Shown here piece after piece: positions 20,741 to 31,671 of a stretch of DNA of 64,000 nt. The DNA comes from Lottia gigantea (lineage: Eukaryota > Mollusca > Gastropoda > Lottiidae). The stretch lies in the NCBI RefSeq assembly GCF_000327385.1, contig NW_008710867.1, positions 824,674 to 888,673 of the forward strand, given 5' to 3'. A model generated the notes under the pieces. That model searched no databases. It was not told the DNA's origin and was given only the letters and a program-made list of their open reading frames with translations. Numbering within the stretch: position 1 is the first letter of the stretch; every line of letters starts with the position of its first letter. The translations under genes and the position numbers were made by a program.

Positions 20741-23700
20741 AATGACTACCCTTTTAAAGCCTATAACTTAATCCTTTTTACTGTCACCAAAAAGACATGA
20801 AAACAATAAAGAATATACCTAAGTCCCGGATATAAACAACATTGTACTAGTAGATTGCCCCAGGGCTATAGTTAATCCTGTAGTAAAATTGACAAGGGGT
20901 GTGGTTTTAGTCTAAAATGCTGACATAGTGCTTACTGGTGTCTTTACATCATATCTATTTATAGTAACCTAGTAATGTTTTTAAAGCATGTTTTAACTAG
21001 GTTGTTTAACTAGGTCAACAGCATGGTACAATAATACACATATTGTCATGCTTGAAAGTGTACTGTGTACATTTTTCACATTGGTTAACCCTTGTTTATA
21101 AACAAACTCATCATGTCGAGCTATAATAAACTGCATCTTAATCACAGAAGTTTGTAAATGCAGTGATTTGATTGGATTCTATGCTAGTGCCAATTATAGC
21201 CCTGAATTACACACCCAGTCAGTTATTTAGTCTTTCTGTTTTGGGCTCTGATTGGCTGTATTTGCTAGTGTAAAATCCAATCAAATTGCTGGATTTACAA
21301 ACTTCAGGGATATAAGAAAGATCAATATTTACAGTTATTAAGCAGTTCATAATAACTTGACATTGTGAAGATGAAACGAACTAGACAGAGCATTAAAGAA
21401 GCCATAGCTGTATTAAGACTCTCAAAAATGAATGACGACTTTACATACCCAGAGGAAGCATAACTTCAGGTGTTACAGAAGAGTTAGCTAGCCCTGTCTC
21501 TCCAGCAACACCTTATGAACATGATCTTCTAAGAACTTTCCCTTAATTCTTATAGTTCAATTAGCATATATACATGGTCACAAAACTAACATCAAATGAT
21601 GGAAATGTAAAAATAAATTATGACAACAATTCTAGCCAATCAAGATAAAAGATGCATGACAAATCCCATAAGGCAAGTATATCTAAATATATCATAGGAA
21701 CACATACGACTAATTATCTCAGGATATCCTTAACTGGGAAGTGAATAATAAAATGTGAAATACATTGTGAAAAACAACAAATTTACATTATGAAAATTTA
21801 TCTGAATTAAATAGATTGAAAAGAGTTTTTTTTTCAATAATAATTATGTATTAGGGACACTGATAGCATAACTATGACCTAAAAATATTGATATAAATTG
21901 GACAATATATTTATCCTAAACAGTTAATATCTATCAGCAAAGGACATGGATAATCAAAACCAGTAGTCAATTCTACAGATCTTTTAAATAATGGACTTAA
22001 CACACCTAATCAAGTAATTAATTTAATCAACTACAAGGCAGCCACTAATAGTAAACAATAGGTCTATCAATCAATTAACAGACCCTATTGACACCTTAAT
22101 AGATAAAGAGCTCTACTCTCCGCCATATATTTGATTTACTGGTACATCAAAACCCTTTCAATTCCACTAACAGAAGGAGAATTCTACAGAAGAAGTCAAC
22201 AGAAAAAAACAATAGTAGAAAACGTAGGAGCAGGTCGGTCATCATTCCTTCCACACAGATAGTACGTCAATATTGAAGTCCCTATTGCCTACTGTACTAA
22301 TCTTGTGCAATAAATTCCCAAGGATTTGTTTGTGGGGTAGGCCTAGTCGTTTTGAACTTAATAAAAAACAACAAAAATTCACAAATACAAGGGTGAAATT
22401 GACACGAGTGCTGGCATTTAAGTATACATGCATCTTTTGTGTGTTTCATATTATATAAACGAACAAACTGTTATTAAAAATATCAAGTTGAATTGTGTAT
22501 CTTTTTTTTTATGTTTTACGATTGCAAAATTTTATAAATTGTTGATAATGTTGTGTAGAAACAAACAGAAAAAGAGGCAAAAATACATAAATCTAACCGA
22601 AAGATTCCTTAAATGGTGGTTCTTTCTGTTCCTCCATATTTCTTTGATGCAATTAAGTCTTGTCGACCTCCCGGGCCGTCTCCGACATCTTAATTATTGC
22701 ATGGTGCTGAAGGTGTGAATCTCGGTGTCCTTTCAGTCAGCCATTTTGGAATTTATAGTCATGTGACTTTAGGTTTATGTTGAAGGTCAAGGTTGTAAAA
22801 TTAATTTGCATAATTTTTTTTTCAAAATTTAAAATTAAATCTTTTAGATGCCATATGGTGCAGAAAATATCGAAGAAAGTTCATATTATTCCATAACTAA
22901 ATTTAGGAACCCAATTTTAATGGCCTAGTGACCTAATTCCGATATAACGGCCCATTTAGACATTTTTTTTTTTATCTACCTAGCATTTCATGCATCAAAA
23001 TGTAGGGCACCTGCTTGGTGTATACAAGATTCTTGCGCCAAGATTATTTATTTTACAAGTAAATTTTGTAACTTTTGGGACAAATTTTCAATAAAAATCA
23101 CAAAATCCTTTAAGAAAATCAAACTCAATTTGCACACTGCTGCATTTTCGTGGCCAAATTTGTAATTTCTTCTCCGATCTATTTTCTTGCGCAAGCGGAA
23201 ATCACTGGGAAATTGAGCGGGAATCAATAAGGACGCCATCTTCGAAGAATTTTAGCCGCATCAAAATAATGAAGAATATTTTTGTCATCTATTGCAAAAG
23301 ACCACCGGATTAATAAAAGTTATTTGTGCAATAGTGTTGTTCGCGTATTCGACCCTTTGGAAATATTATTGAAGGTAGGTCAAATTATCTATTTTTAGGT
23401 GAATTATCCAAAATAAAATGTCACAGACGGAAGACAACTCTCCTTCCCGAACTCGCCAGTCAACGTTGCTGCATGGATTGTAAATGAAATAATATTGCAT
23501 GTCGCCTCGACATTAGAAATACTACTAAAACATCGTTTGTAACTTCTGTCCTGGATTTAAGGGCGATCGGAATTATTTCAGAATCGTTTTGGTCAATTTT
23601 GCGACCGGAAGCCTTCATGGATTTGTTTGTTTTGATATTTTTGCGCTGCCCGCCAAATACGGTTTGTTCGGCCATATTTGTTTATTAACCCTTTATGTCC

Positions 23701-23942
23701 CATAATTCACATCCTTAACCCTTTTAAACGCTATAATGCATATTTCTATTTTGTTAATCTGTAATGGTAATAAATAATAGCAGCATTTAATTCATTGCTC
23801 TTTAATCAGTCTTGTAGGATTTAAAAATAAGTTGGTAATTTTTTTTTTTATCCAACGGCAACATATGCTTTGTTTACAACAATCCCAGTTTATGATGTAT
23901 TTTTTGTTTTTCAGCTTTGTTTGTAAATATATATAAATCAAG
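20741..23942. other. Intergenic between two divergent genes; promoter region
   Basis: Lies between the Bfr1-like gene (-) and RAD21 (+). It holds a foldback element at 21.15-21.31 kb and otherwise no gene I can support. The part nearest RAD21 (about 23.2-23.4 kb) looks like an untranslated first exon of RAD21: a donor ATTGAAG/GTAGGT at 23373/23374 pairs with the acceptor TTTTTCAG ending at 23913, 29 bp before the RAD21 ATG. Confidence 0.5.
21147..21306. repeat. Hairpin (MITE-like) element
   Basis: A left arm of about 41 bp (starting AAGTTTGTAAATGCAGTGAT) and a right arm of about 43 bp (ending TGGATTTACAAACTTCA) are inverted copies of each other, separated by about 76 bp. Arms contain TTTGATTGGAT and ATCCAATCAAA. 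No coding sequence. A small foldback transposon remnant is likely. Confidence 0.55.
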
Positions 23943-26900
23943 ATGTTTTACGCACATTTCGTGCTCAGTAAGAAGGGGCCATTGGCCCGAATTTGGTTGG
24001 CGGCCCATTGGGACAAGAAATTGACCAAAGCTCATGTGTTCGAAACCAACATTGATTCCAGTGTAGAGGCCATTTTAAAACCAAAGGTGACCATATACCT
24101 GCATTATTGCTTAAATAGAATTTGAGTCCTCTCCTAAGGCCTTTTTGGCAGCATTTTTCAATCCCTTTAAGCTTACCAAAGACAGACTATCAGTTGAAAA
24201 GTATTTCTCTGTTCAACTTTAGTATAATTAATGTGCCTTATTGTTAACGATTTATTTTATAATTATTCCTGTTTATTTTCAGGTTAAAATGGCATTAAGA
24301 ACGTCAGGACATTTATTGTTGGGTGTAGTGAGAATTTATTCCAGAAAAGCCAAGTATTTATTAGCTGATTGTAATGAGGCATTTGTTAAAATCAAAATGG
24401 CATTCAGACCAGGTGTGGTGGATCTTCCAGAAGAAAATCGTGAGGCTGCAGTGGCCGCCATTACTTTACAAGAGAATTTTCATGATTTTGAAACTACGTT
24501 AGCAGATTTAGAGTAAGTATGGTGCTCTGTTGAATTTAATTACTCATTGAGAAAGATATGCTATATACAAGTTTTTAATTCTCTAGTCCTTATTGAAGGA
24601 CAGAGAACATCCGTTTTAAAAACATGTCCTCTTTGAATGAAATGCTCTCTGTATGACCTAGTTATTCCACCATGTCCTTATTCCAGCCTACAGTGTTTAT
24701 TATTCAAAAAATGATGTCCATGTCCTTGATTTTGTAGAGATCTAGATGTTCAAGCTCAGTTTTCTGTGAACCAGAGTCGTCCAGAAGAGATCACAATGAG
24801 AGAAGATTATGCCAACATTACTCTGCTCAATGATGATGGATTCGGTAAGTTACTCAATTCCTGGAAATGATTCCTTGAAATTATTTTGCTCATTCTTTAT
24901 TGATGTTTAATTCTATAATTCATTATGAAAGTTGTGGGAGTTGCTCTTATTTATGAGAATTTTACAAAAAGAATAAGAAAAAGGTAATCATGTTAAAATA
25001 AATTTTAAAAAATGATTCAAAACAAAATAAATTTCTTCCTTGTTTGAAGAATTGATATTAATAATCCAATTCCAATTAAATAATTTCATAGATCTTAAAA
25101 TTTGGAATGTAATGATTTTAAATTCAACTCCCAGCAACTCCCATTTCTTCCATATTTGAAATGTTTCTTAAAATCAGGAGATGACGATCTCGAAGGTGAA
25201 ATAGACGAAGATGAAATATGTCTCATTATGTACGGGTTTAAAACATGTCTTAAAGACCATCCCATTGACTTTGATGTCATCTTGGAGCTGGTGGATCAAA
25301 CCAGTCCCACTAGACTTCGTAGTTTTAAACGGCAGCATTCATACACCTTCGAAGGAGAAGAAACTCTGAAACTTTTCAAAGATAAAACATGTGATTCAAA
25401 TGGCAACATTGTTCAAATTTGTGATACTGAAATTATTAGTGCTAATTCAAGTGTGTCTCATGACACAGCCAGGGAAACTATTAAAGTAAATCATCCTGCA
25501 TCATCTTCAAGTGCTGAATACTCAGGAAGAAAATCACCTGAAAAACAATCTGTGTCAGTTAGCACCAACACGGATATTAGTTCTCTCACGTGTTCCCAGT
25601 GTTCCGAGCGAATCCCCAGCACTGACAGTGGAATTAGCTTGAGTTTCCAGTCGGAACCGAGCTCCTCCCAAGCCTGTGATAATGACTCTTATTTATGTAG
25701 CTACCATCAAAAGTGCTGTGATCGTTGCCACTCGGCTTCAACTTTGACTTCCACTCCATATAAGGAAAACCCTGAACCCAGTGATCTTCTCTGTGATTTA
25801 ACCCCTCCAGTGACCCCCGAAAGAATTCCCGAATCTGGAAACGCTTCACCAAATTCAGTTGCCAGTGAGGACCTTTGTCCGACATCTCCGAAAAAAATCG
25901 CTAAATTGGACAGTGGCATTTGCATGGATGGGGATCCAGGTTTCTATGATTTTGAGGATGAGGCGGAAACGGTAGGCTGCCCTGGTCCACCGTCACCTAT
26001 CAAATCTAAACCATCCAAAGAAGACATTATTCGTAAATTTGAAGAACCAATCCTTGACCTTCCGTTGAAGTTGAGATGTTCTCGACGTCTACGCTGGAGA
26101 AAGGGTAAGAAGTTCGTGGCGGGTCAAAGGTTATTTTAGCGTTAGTTACGTTTGTATTCCAATTGGTGGCCTTGTCTACTGAAAAATTCTCAAATCCTTT
26201 GGAATGATCTGTTACTAAACTTTTCTTTTAATTTAGCCTTTGACCCAAAGTGAGCTTCTTGCCGAAATTTTCCCTAGCGTTTTCAAAATTGGAATTTTTC
26301 AATCGATAGGATCCCAATTGGAGTGTGAATTGTAAATTTGAGTTGGTTTTGTTTTATATCTTTGGCCCTTTACTTGACTTCTTGGTACTTGGTTGCATGT
26401 GTAATTTAACAATTAGGTTCATTCAGATGGACATGGACAAGAAAGGAGACCTGATTGGAGTCAAACTTGGAAGGGCAAGGACAATTCTCGGGATTCTTGT
26501 TGTGCTGCCAAGCTTCCTCTGGCATTAAAACGTGAATGGATTTGTATGCAGCTGACATTGTGTGCTGTCTTTGTAGCTGTAGGAGGACTAAATAGGAGAA
26601 CATAAACTTGGAGCACACAGAACATGACTCTGAAGCATTACTTAGGAGCATCTTTATTAGGAAGACTATAGGAAGAACATAGAGCTCTGCCCTGGGAACC
26701 TTGATCTGCAAAAGAAGAATGACAAAGCATTGAAGAATGCAAATGTTGACATTCTGTCTAACGTTTAGCATTTACCAACCCTTACTGGTAGAAAGAATAA
26801 GGTTGCTGCCACGTGGAAAGAGAAACTAGAGTGTTAAAATAGCTTTACTTTTTCTTACAGGCGATGTTGGTGGATTTGATGAAAGAGAAATCTTACGAGA

Positions 26901-29900
26901 TCAATCTCATGTTGATGATCCATTCTTCAAACCAGCTGATATTACTGATATGGAAACCACAAAAGACCAATCTATGGCAGAGGCCAATGATTTGGGCAAA
27001 CCCATGGATATTGATTTGCCTCAAAATGAAGATGGTTTTGGAGATGGAATTCCTTTCATGAGTATGTATTCTCTCTTTTTTGACAACTCAATTAGTTATT
27101 TTGGGGAAATTCAGGTTGTTGTTATTAAAAGTTTTTGAATATTTTTAAATTTTTGAAGTTTTTCTTGTTGATGCATGTATTATTGAAATTTGTCCAGACA
27201 AAGAAAGTCTTTTTGCTCTGTTTTAACAAATGCTTTCCTGCATTATTTTCTGGTAGATGAGGCCCGTGAACTTGATTCAACCAGTCCCTATGGTAGTTGA
27301 GCAATTATTTTTGCTCCAATTCACCAAATTTTCTTCAACACTTGGACCTTCCGCCCTAGGCAACTCCACTTTAAAAGGCTTTTCTTACTCTGGTTAAATT
27401 TTACCCTTGTTCCATGTTTATTGAGTTGATTGTTTATTTGGTTGTTTGTTGATTTATTATATTAGATGATCACCATGATGATGATGATGACGATGATGAT
27501 AATGACCCAGGTTTTGGGGATGATATTTTTGGTAAGATTTGAACTTCTGTTATCTGTGGTTGCTGTATATTTAAATGAATTCACAGCTTTTCTCTTTTCA
27601 ATTTTTAAAAGAGCACATCAAGAGCAAATGTAAATTAAAAAGTAATTAAACAAATTGGCTATACAGCAATAAGTTACGCAGCATAATTGACCAACAAAAT
27701 AACTAAATGTTAACAACAAAGTGATTTTATTGTAGGACAAGAATTTATGGGTGCAGGAGGATTGTTTGAAGATGCCCCTTCCATGCAAGATGTTCCCATG
27801 GCACCTGGTGTGGATTCTACACCTGCACCTGGTTCAAAACCAACAGGTAAGGACCTATTTTGTCAAACCAGCTGTAAATGAGTACAGATGATCTCGCACC
27901 GCTCAATACCAAGTGTCCCATAAATGGAAAAGGATCACCTGGTAGACTGGATACCAAGTGTCCAAGAGGTGGAAAAGATCATCTGGTAGACAGGATCTTT
28001 GGAATTTTCATTATACTTGTATTTTGTTTTATTAGAAGATGAATCTATGATGTCCAAGAAGATAGATGACAGTACAGCTAGTGATGTCAATGCTTCAGCT
28101 CTACCACAAGCTTCAATCACTGGTCTCCCTGGAGAACAAACAACACTGGTCCATAATGAAGAGGAAGCTTTTGCCCTGGAACCTCTAGATGTTACAGCTG
28201 TTGCTGGTGGGTATTTCACTTCTAAAAATAGATTTCGGGCTTGAACTTTTGATAAATTGTCTTTCCAAAGCCACCTTTGATGAAGTGTATTGTGGCGTAA
28301 CTCAATTGGTACTGCCAACCTGAAGTATAACTTCTAATACAGTTCTCCTGCTTTGTTTCTAAAGGTGCCTTAAATTTAAGGTTAATGTGATAACTTCCCA
28401 TTTAAGGGCCTTACGTTATAGGAACTGCTGGTGTTAAAGGTCTAATGGTTTTATATTTTGAACTTCAGGTACAGAAAAGAAAGGAAAACGAAAGAGGAAG
28501 CTCATCGTTGATGAACAGAAGGGTATTCCCAGTGAAACCATGAAACTTCAACTGTCAGTCACTTCTGACATAGTCACCACCCTTGATTTGGCTCCTCCCA
28601 CAAAGAAACTCATGCATTGGAAGGAAACAGGAGGTGTGGAGAAACTTTTTGCACTACCTGGCAGACCCATTATTTCTAGGGTAACCATGAAGCATTTTGG
28701 TAGAAATCTGGTCACCAAACCAGTGAAAGAAGATGCGGATGAAGAGAGATTAGATTTGGAATCCACAGAAATTGTTAGAGAAGATGACAAGCAACAACCG
28801 CCACAAAGTAAGTCAAGCTTTAGTAGTTTGGGATTTCTTGGGTTGGCAATTTATGGAATTATTTTCAAACAATGATATAGAACAAAAATTTGAAAAAAGG
28901 AAATTTTTGATTTTGGTAGCTAATGGACAAGCTGTTGCAAGGTTGTTGAAGAACCTAATTCCTTAATTAATGACATTTTTCTTTCCAGTGGATATGAGCC
29001 GTCAATCAGAAATGAGCACAATAGTAGAAGAACCATCAATAAATGAAACCTCGCGGCGTTCCAGACGCAGCGATAAAAATAAAACTTTGGAAGACCCATC
29101 CCTCATCCAGAACCAATCTTCAGTGGCAGACCAATCCACCTTACAAGATCCTTCAGCAATCCAGAACACTACTGCACCTCATGATGACATCTTTGGTCAA
29201 ACCTTCAATGAAGCAGTGGTGGATCTACCCAATGATCCTATGTTGAATGATCCCAATATGGAGGATGGTCCACCCTCTATTGCTCCTTTCTCTGTGGGTC
29301 CTGCTTCAGTTGGTCCCCCTTCAGTGGGTCCTCCTTCAGTTGGTCCTCATTCTGTAGGAGCTCCTGATGCACCGGTAAGTTTTGATTCTCCTTGGGTACT
29401 AACAGTTTCTTGGAGGTTCTTTTCAAAGGCATTATTTTCAAGAACTTCTTGGTTTTGGGTTGATTTCATAACTTCATTTGTCCTGTGCCACCTCTGCCCA
29501 CTGGCAATTTACAGAGAAGAGATAACAAGTGGGGTCCAAAGGGGAAAGAAACAAGATGCCACTTCTATTTCTGCGAAATTATTTCCACTTTCCTAAATGC
29601 CTACTATTGTGTTTTTTCAGACATTTGAAGATGTGATAGAAGGTGAAGTGGAAGGAGTGCTGGCTACAGAAGATGAAGATGAACAGAGATGGAGTAAAAG
29701 GACACAAGTCATGCAGAGAACATTCGATGTGGCATTTAAATACAATCAAGAACTCAGTTTTAAGGAAATGGCCAGGAAACTGGACCGAAAACAAGCTGCA
29801 TCACGTTTTTACACCTTACTTGTTCTCAAAAAACATCAAGCCATCACAGTGGAACAAATGGAACCTTATGGAGACATCTTAATTGGACGTGGTCCACATT

Positions 29901-29917
29901 TCGGCATCACTTGTTAA
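23943..29917 (+). CDS. RAD21: Cohesin kleisin subunit RAD21/SCC1
   Basis: Core exons join in frame: 23943-24086, 24283-24512, 24738-24844, 26861-27061, 27466-27531, 27736-27846, 28036-28206, 28469-28807, 28989-29374, 29621-29917, giving about 683 aa (human 631). RAD21 closes the SMC1-SMC3 ring to hold sister chromatids. The N terminus [19 protein letters not shown] and the block [20 protein letters not shown] are nearly identical to vertebrate RAD21 and form the SMC3-binding domain. DEREILRD (Arg at about residue 173) matches the first separase cleavage site. [20 protein letters not shown] and [19 protein letters not shown] form the conserved SA-binding centre. The last exon encodes the SMC1-binding winged helix ([20 protein letters not shown]). 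There is an acidic Asp run from a GAT repeat in exon 5 and a PPSVG-type repeat before the last exon. A further in-frame exon at 25178-26104 is listed separately. AATAAA lies at 30314-30319. Confidence 0.97.
25178..26104 (+). CDS. Candidate in-frame cassette exon of RAD21, 309 codons
   Basis: This 927-bp open stretch lies between RAD21 core exons 3 and 4. A 3' splice site (TTAAAATCAG ending 25177) and a 5' splice site (AAGG/GTAAGA at 26104/26105) bound it, and both are phase 1, like the RAD21 junction it interrupts. Including it therefore keeps frame on both sides and adds 309 residues. The upstream in-frame part has no ATG (the open frame there begins after a TAA and would start at TTG), which argues against an independent intronless gene. 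The encoded segment starts acidic ([16 protein letters not shown]), then is Ser/Pro-rich, with a CSQC pair, a [11 protein letters not shown] cluster, DSGIS and DSGIC, several TP/SP sites ([24 protein letters not shown]) and a basic end ([12 protein letters not shown]). I do not recognise a domain. It sits about ten codons before the separase site. A nested gene remains a less likely alternative. Confidence 0.6.
27468..27513 (+). repeat. GAT trinucleotide run coding for Asp
   Basis: A run of GAT/GAC codons inside RAD21 exon 5 encodes about eight consecutive Asp after DHH. Likely length-variable. Confidence 0.7.
27866..27995 (+). repeat. Dispersed CCAGCTGTAAATGGG repeat copy
   Basis: CCAGCTGTAAATGAGTACAG followed by CAATACCAAGTGTCC and GGATCACCTGGTAGAC, repeated in part at once, in a RAD21 intron. 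Same family as at 2.68 and 32.47 kb. Confidence 0.5.
29284..29362 (+). repeat. 15-bp coding repeat in RAD21
   Basis: Five or so copies of a 15-bp unit encode the pentapeptide series [20 protein letters not shown]. In-frame and probably disordered linker. Confidence 0.7.
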
Positions 29918-31671
29918 CTTTTTTTTAAAGAAAAACATTTCATTGTGACATTGTTGTATTTTAAAACCAAGACTTCAAAATTAGTGCTTTTAAAGGCAGC
30001 AAGTGTCATTAACGTTGAAGTGGATATTCCTTGATTCATGAGGAAAATGAGTGTCTGAATCAGATGGCAAGCCAGGGTTCATGTCCTTCTGGATCTCTCT
30101 GGGCATATTGTACAGAAAGACCAAAAGGACTACAATTCATTTCATTCTTTGGCATAGGGAATCATTCACCTTAAAATTTTGCCATTTTAAAATTATAAAT
30201 CATCGCAGCTTCAATTTTAAAAATCCCAATTAGGGATGAAAATTCAAAACCAAAATATAAATAAATTATGGATATTTTTTATGGTATATTTCAGTTTTTG
30301 TTGAGAGAGAAAAAATAAACGCCATAAAAATGTTAATTTTGCGTTCACAATTGACAAAAATAATTTACGAATTTTAAATTCACTTATAAAAAAACCCAAA
30401 TCATTTATTACCTAAATCACTAAGTGATTCAATTGTACATGATCATTTATTCTAGATTTATCATAATGTTTATTAGTTTTTCTGAAAATACCAAAATTAT
30501 TTCCATTCTAATAGGTAGTCATTTCGATCCGGTAAAAGTACGGCTTTGGATATGCTTCACTTATTTTCTGTGGGTTGAGAAAAATACAGTCTTGAATTCT
30601 TATGGTTATATGAGCACTTTGTTTTATGCATATAGAATGTGTGAAAAAACCCTAAGAAAATACCTGAAACAAAATATCAAAAAGCGGTATTTTTAATAAG
30701 ATTGTAAACATTTTGGATATTTTCCGATAAACTTTTATTTAAATGTTAACTCTTTTCATTTATTTCATAATTTTATTTGTTATACATTTTTGTGAAAATA
30801 ATGTTCGTCGAAAACCCAAAAGGATTTTGGGTATTTATTTATCTTTTTCTGTCAAAAACAATGTGGGAAATACTCACTGCCAGTTATGTATGCTTAATTC
30901 CAATCAAATTAAAGTTTAGAAGAGTTTAATTTAAATATTAGGGGTGGTTTCAAATGAACATGGTTTTTAGCTTTAGGGAAAAATGATTTAACAAAGGAAG
31001 TTGATGATTGGCTGAGTTTATACCCAAGGCTGAAAACCACTCTTATCTGAACCAACCCTTTGAAGTGTTCTGTTTCTTTTATGGAGCCATTTTACAAAAG
31101 TCCTTACAATTAATTTGTTGTTGGAAATAGGGCATTTCTCATTACAAAACTCATCTCTTATAAGAATTTTGATAAAGTGTGTCATGTCTAGGTGGGAGAT
31201 GAATCGAACATACCCCACTTAACTGGATGTGAAAGAAAGAATCAAACATACCATACATGTTCGTCATTTAAGAAGTAGAGATTAGATCTATGTTATTGTA
31301 TTTCAGGTATTTTATTCATGAAAAATCATTCAAACCCTTGACAAATAAACACATTATTATTGGTCCTGTAGTTTTTTTCTCTTAATTGCTCCTGATCAGC
31401 GAGTTGATATACTTACATGATCCATAACATTTTGAGACATGGGCATATCTCTGAATGCTAAGCAAGTCATCCTTAATCAAAATTTATTCATTCAAAATCC
31501 TGCATAAACAAATTAATGCTGTCTTGAGTATATCTAGGAATTTAGTCTATCCCTACCAAAATGATAAATGATTATTTGAAAAATCACAATTCCAGAATCC
31601 ATTATTCCACTAGATTCTCAACTCGGCATCTTTGTCAAGAAGGTCCACATAGTCCATAATTTTTGATAGAT
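29918..31671. other. Intergenic between convergent genes
   Basis: Contains the RAD21 3' UTR with AATAAA at 30314-30319 and, for the minus-strand gene, TTTATT at 31493-31498 and 31311-31316. Open frames at 30051, 30424 and 31018 (-) show no family content. Confidence 0.6.

Noticed and set aside
23048-23239. Minus-strand open frame of 63 codons starting MASLLIPAQFPSD
   Set aside because: No recognisable domain and no splice partner found; short frame in AT-rich sequence.
23460-23675. Minus-strand open frame of 71 codons starting MAEQTVFGGQRK, upstream of RAD21
   Set aside because: Good start context but no family resemblance, no clear downstream exon, and it lies in the RAD21 promoter side. 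Could be an antisense or 5' exon but is not supported.
25102-25177. N-terminal extension of the RAD21 cassette frame upstream of its acceptor
   Set aside because: It would begin at a TTG codon, not ATG, and lies before a good 3' splice site.
26406-26771. Minus-strand open frame of 121 codons in a RAD21 intron
   Set aside because: No motif, no start support, opposite to an intron without splice logic.
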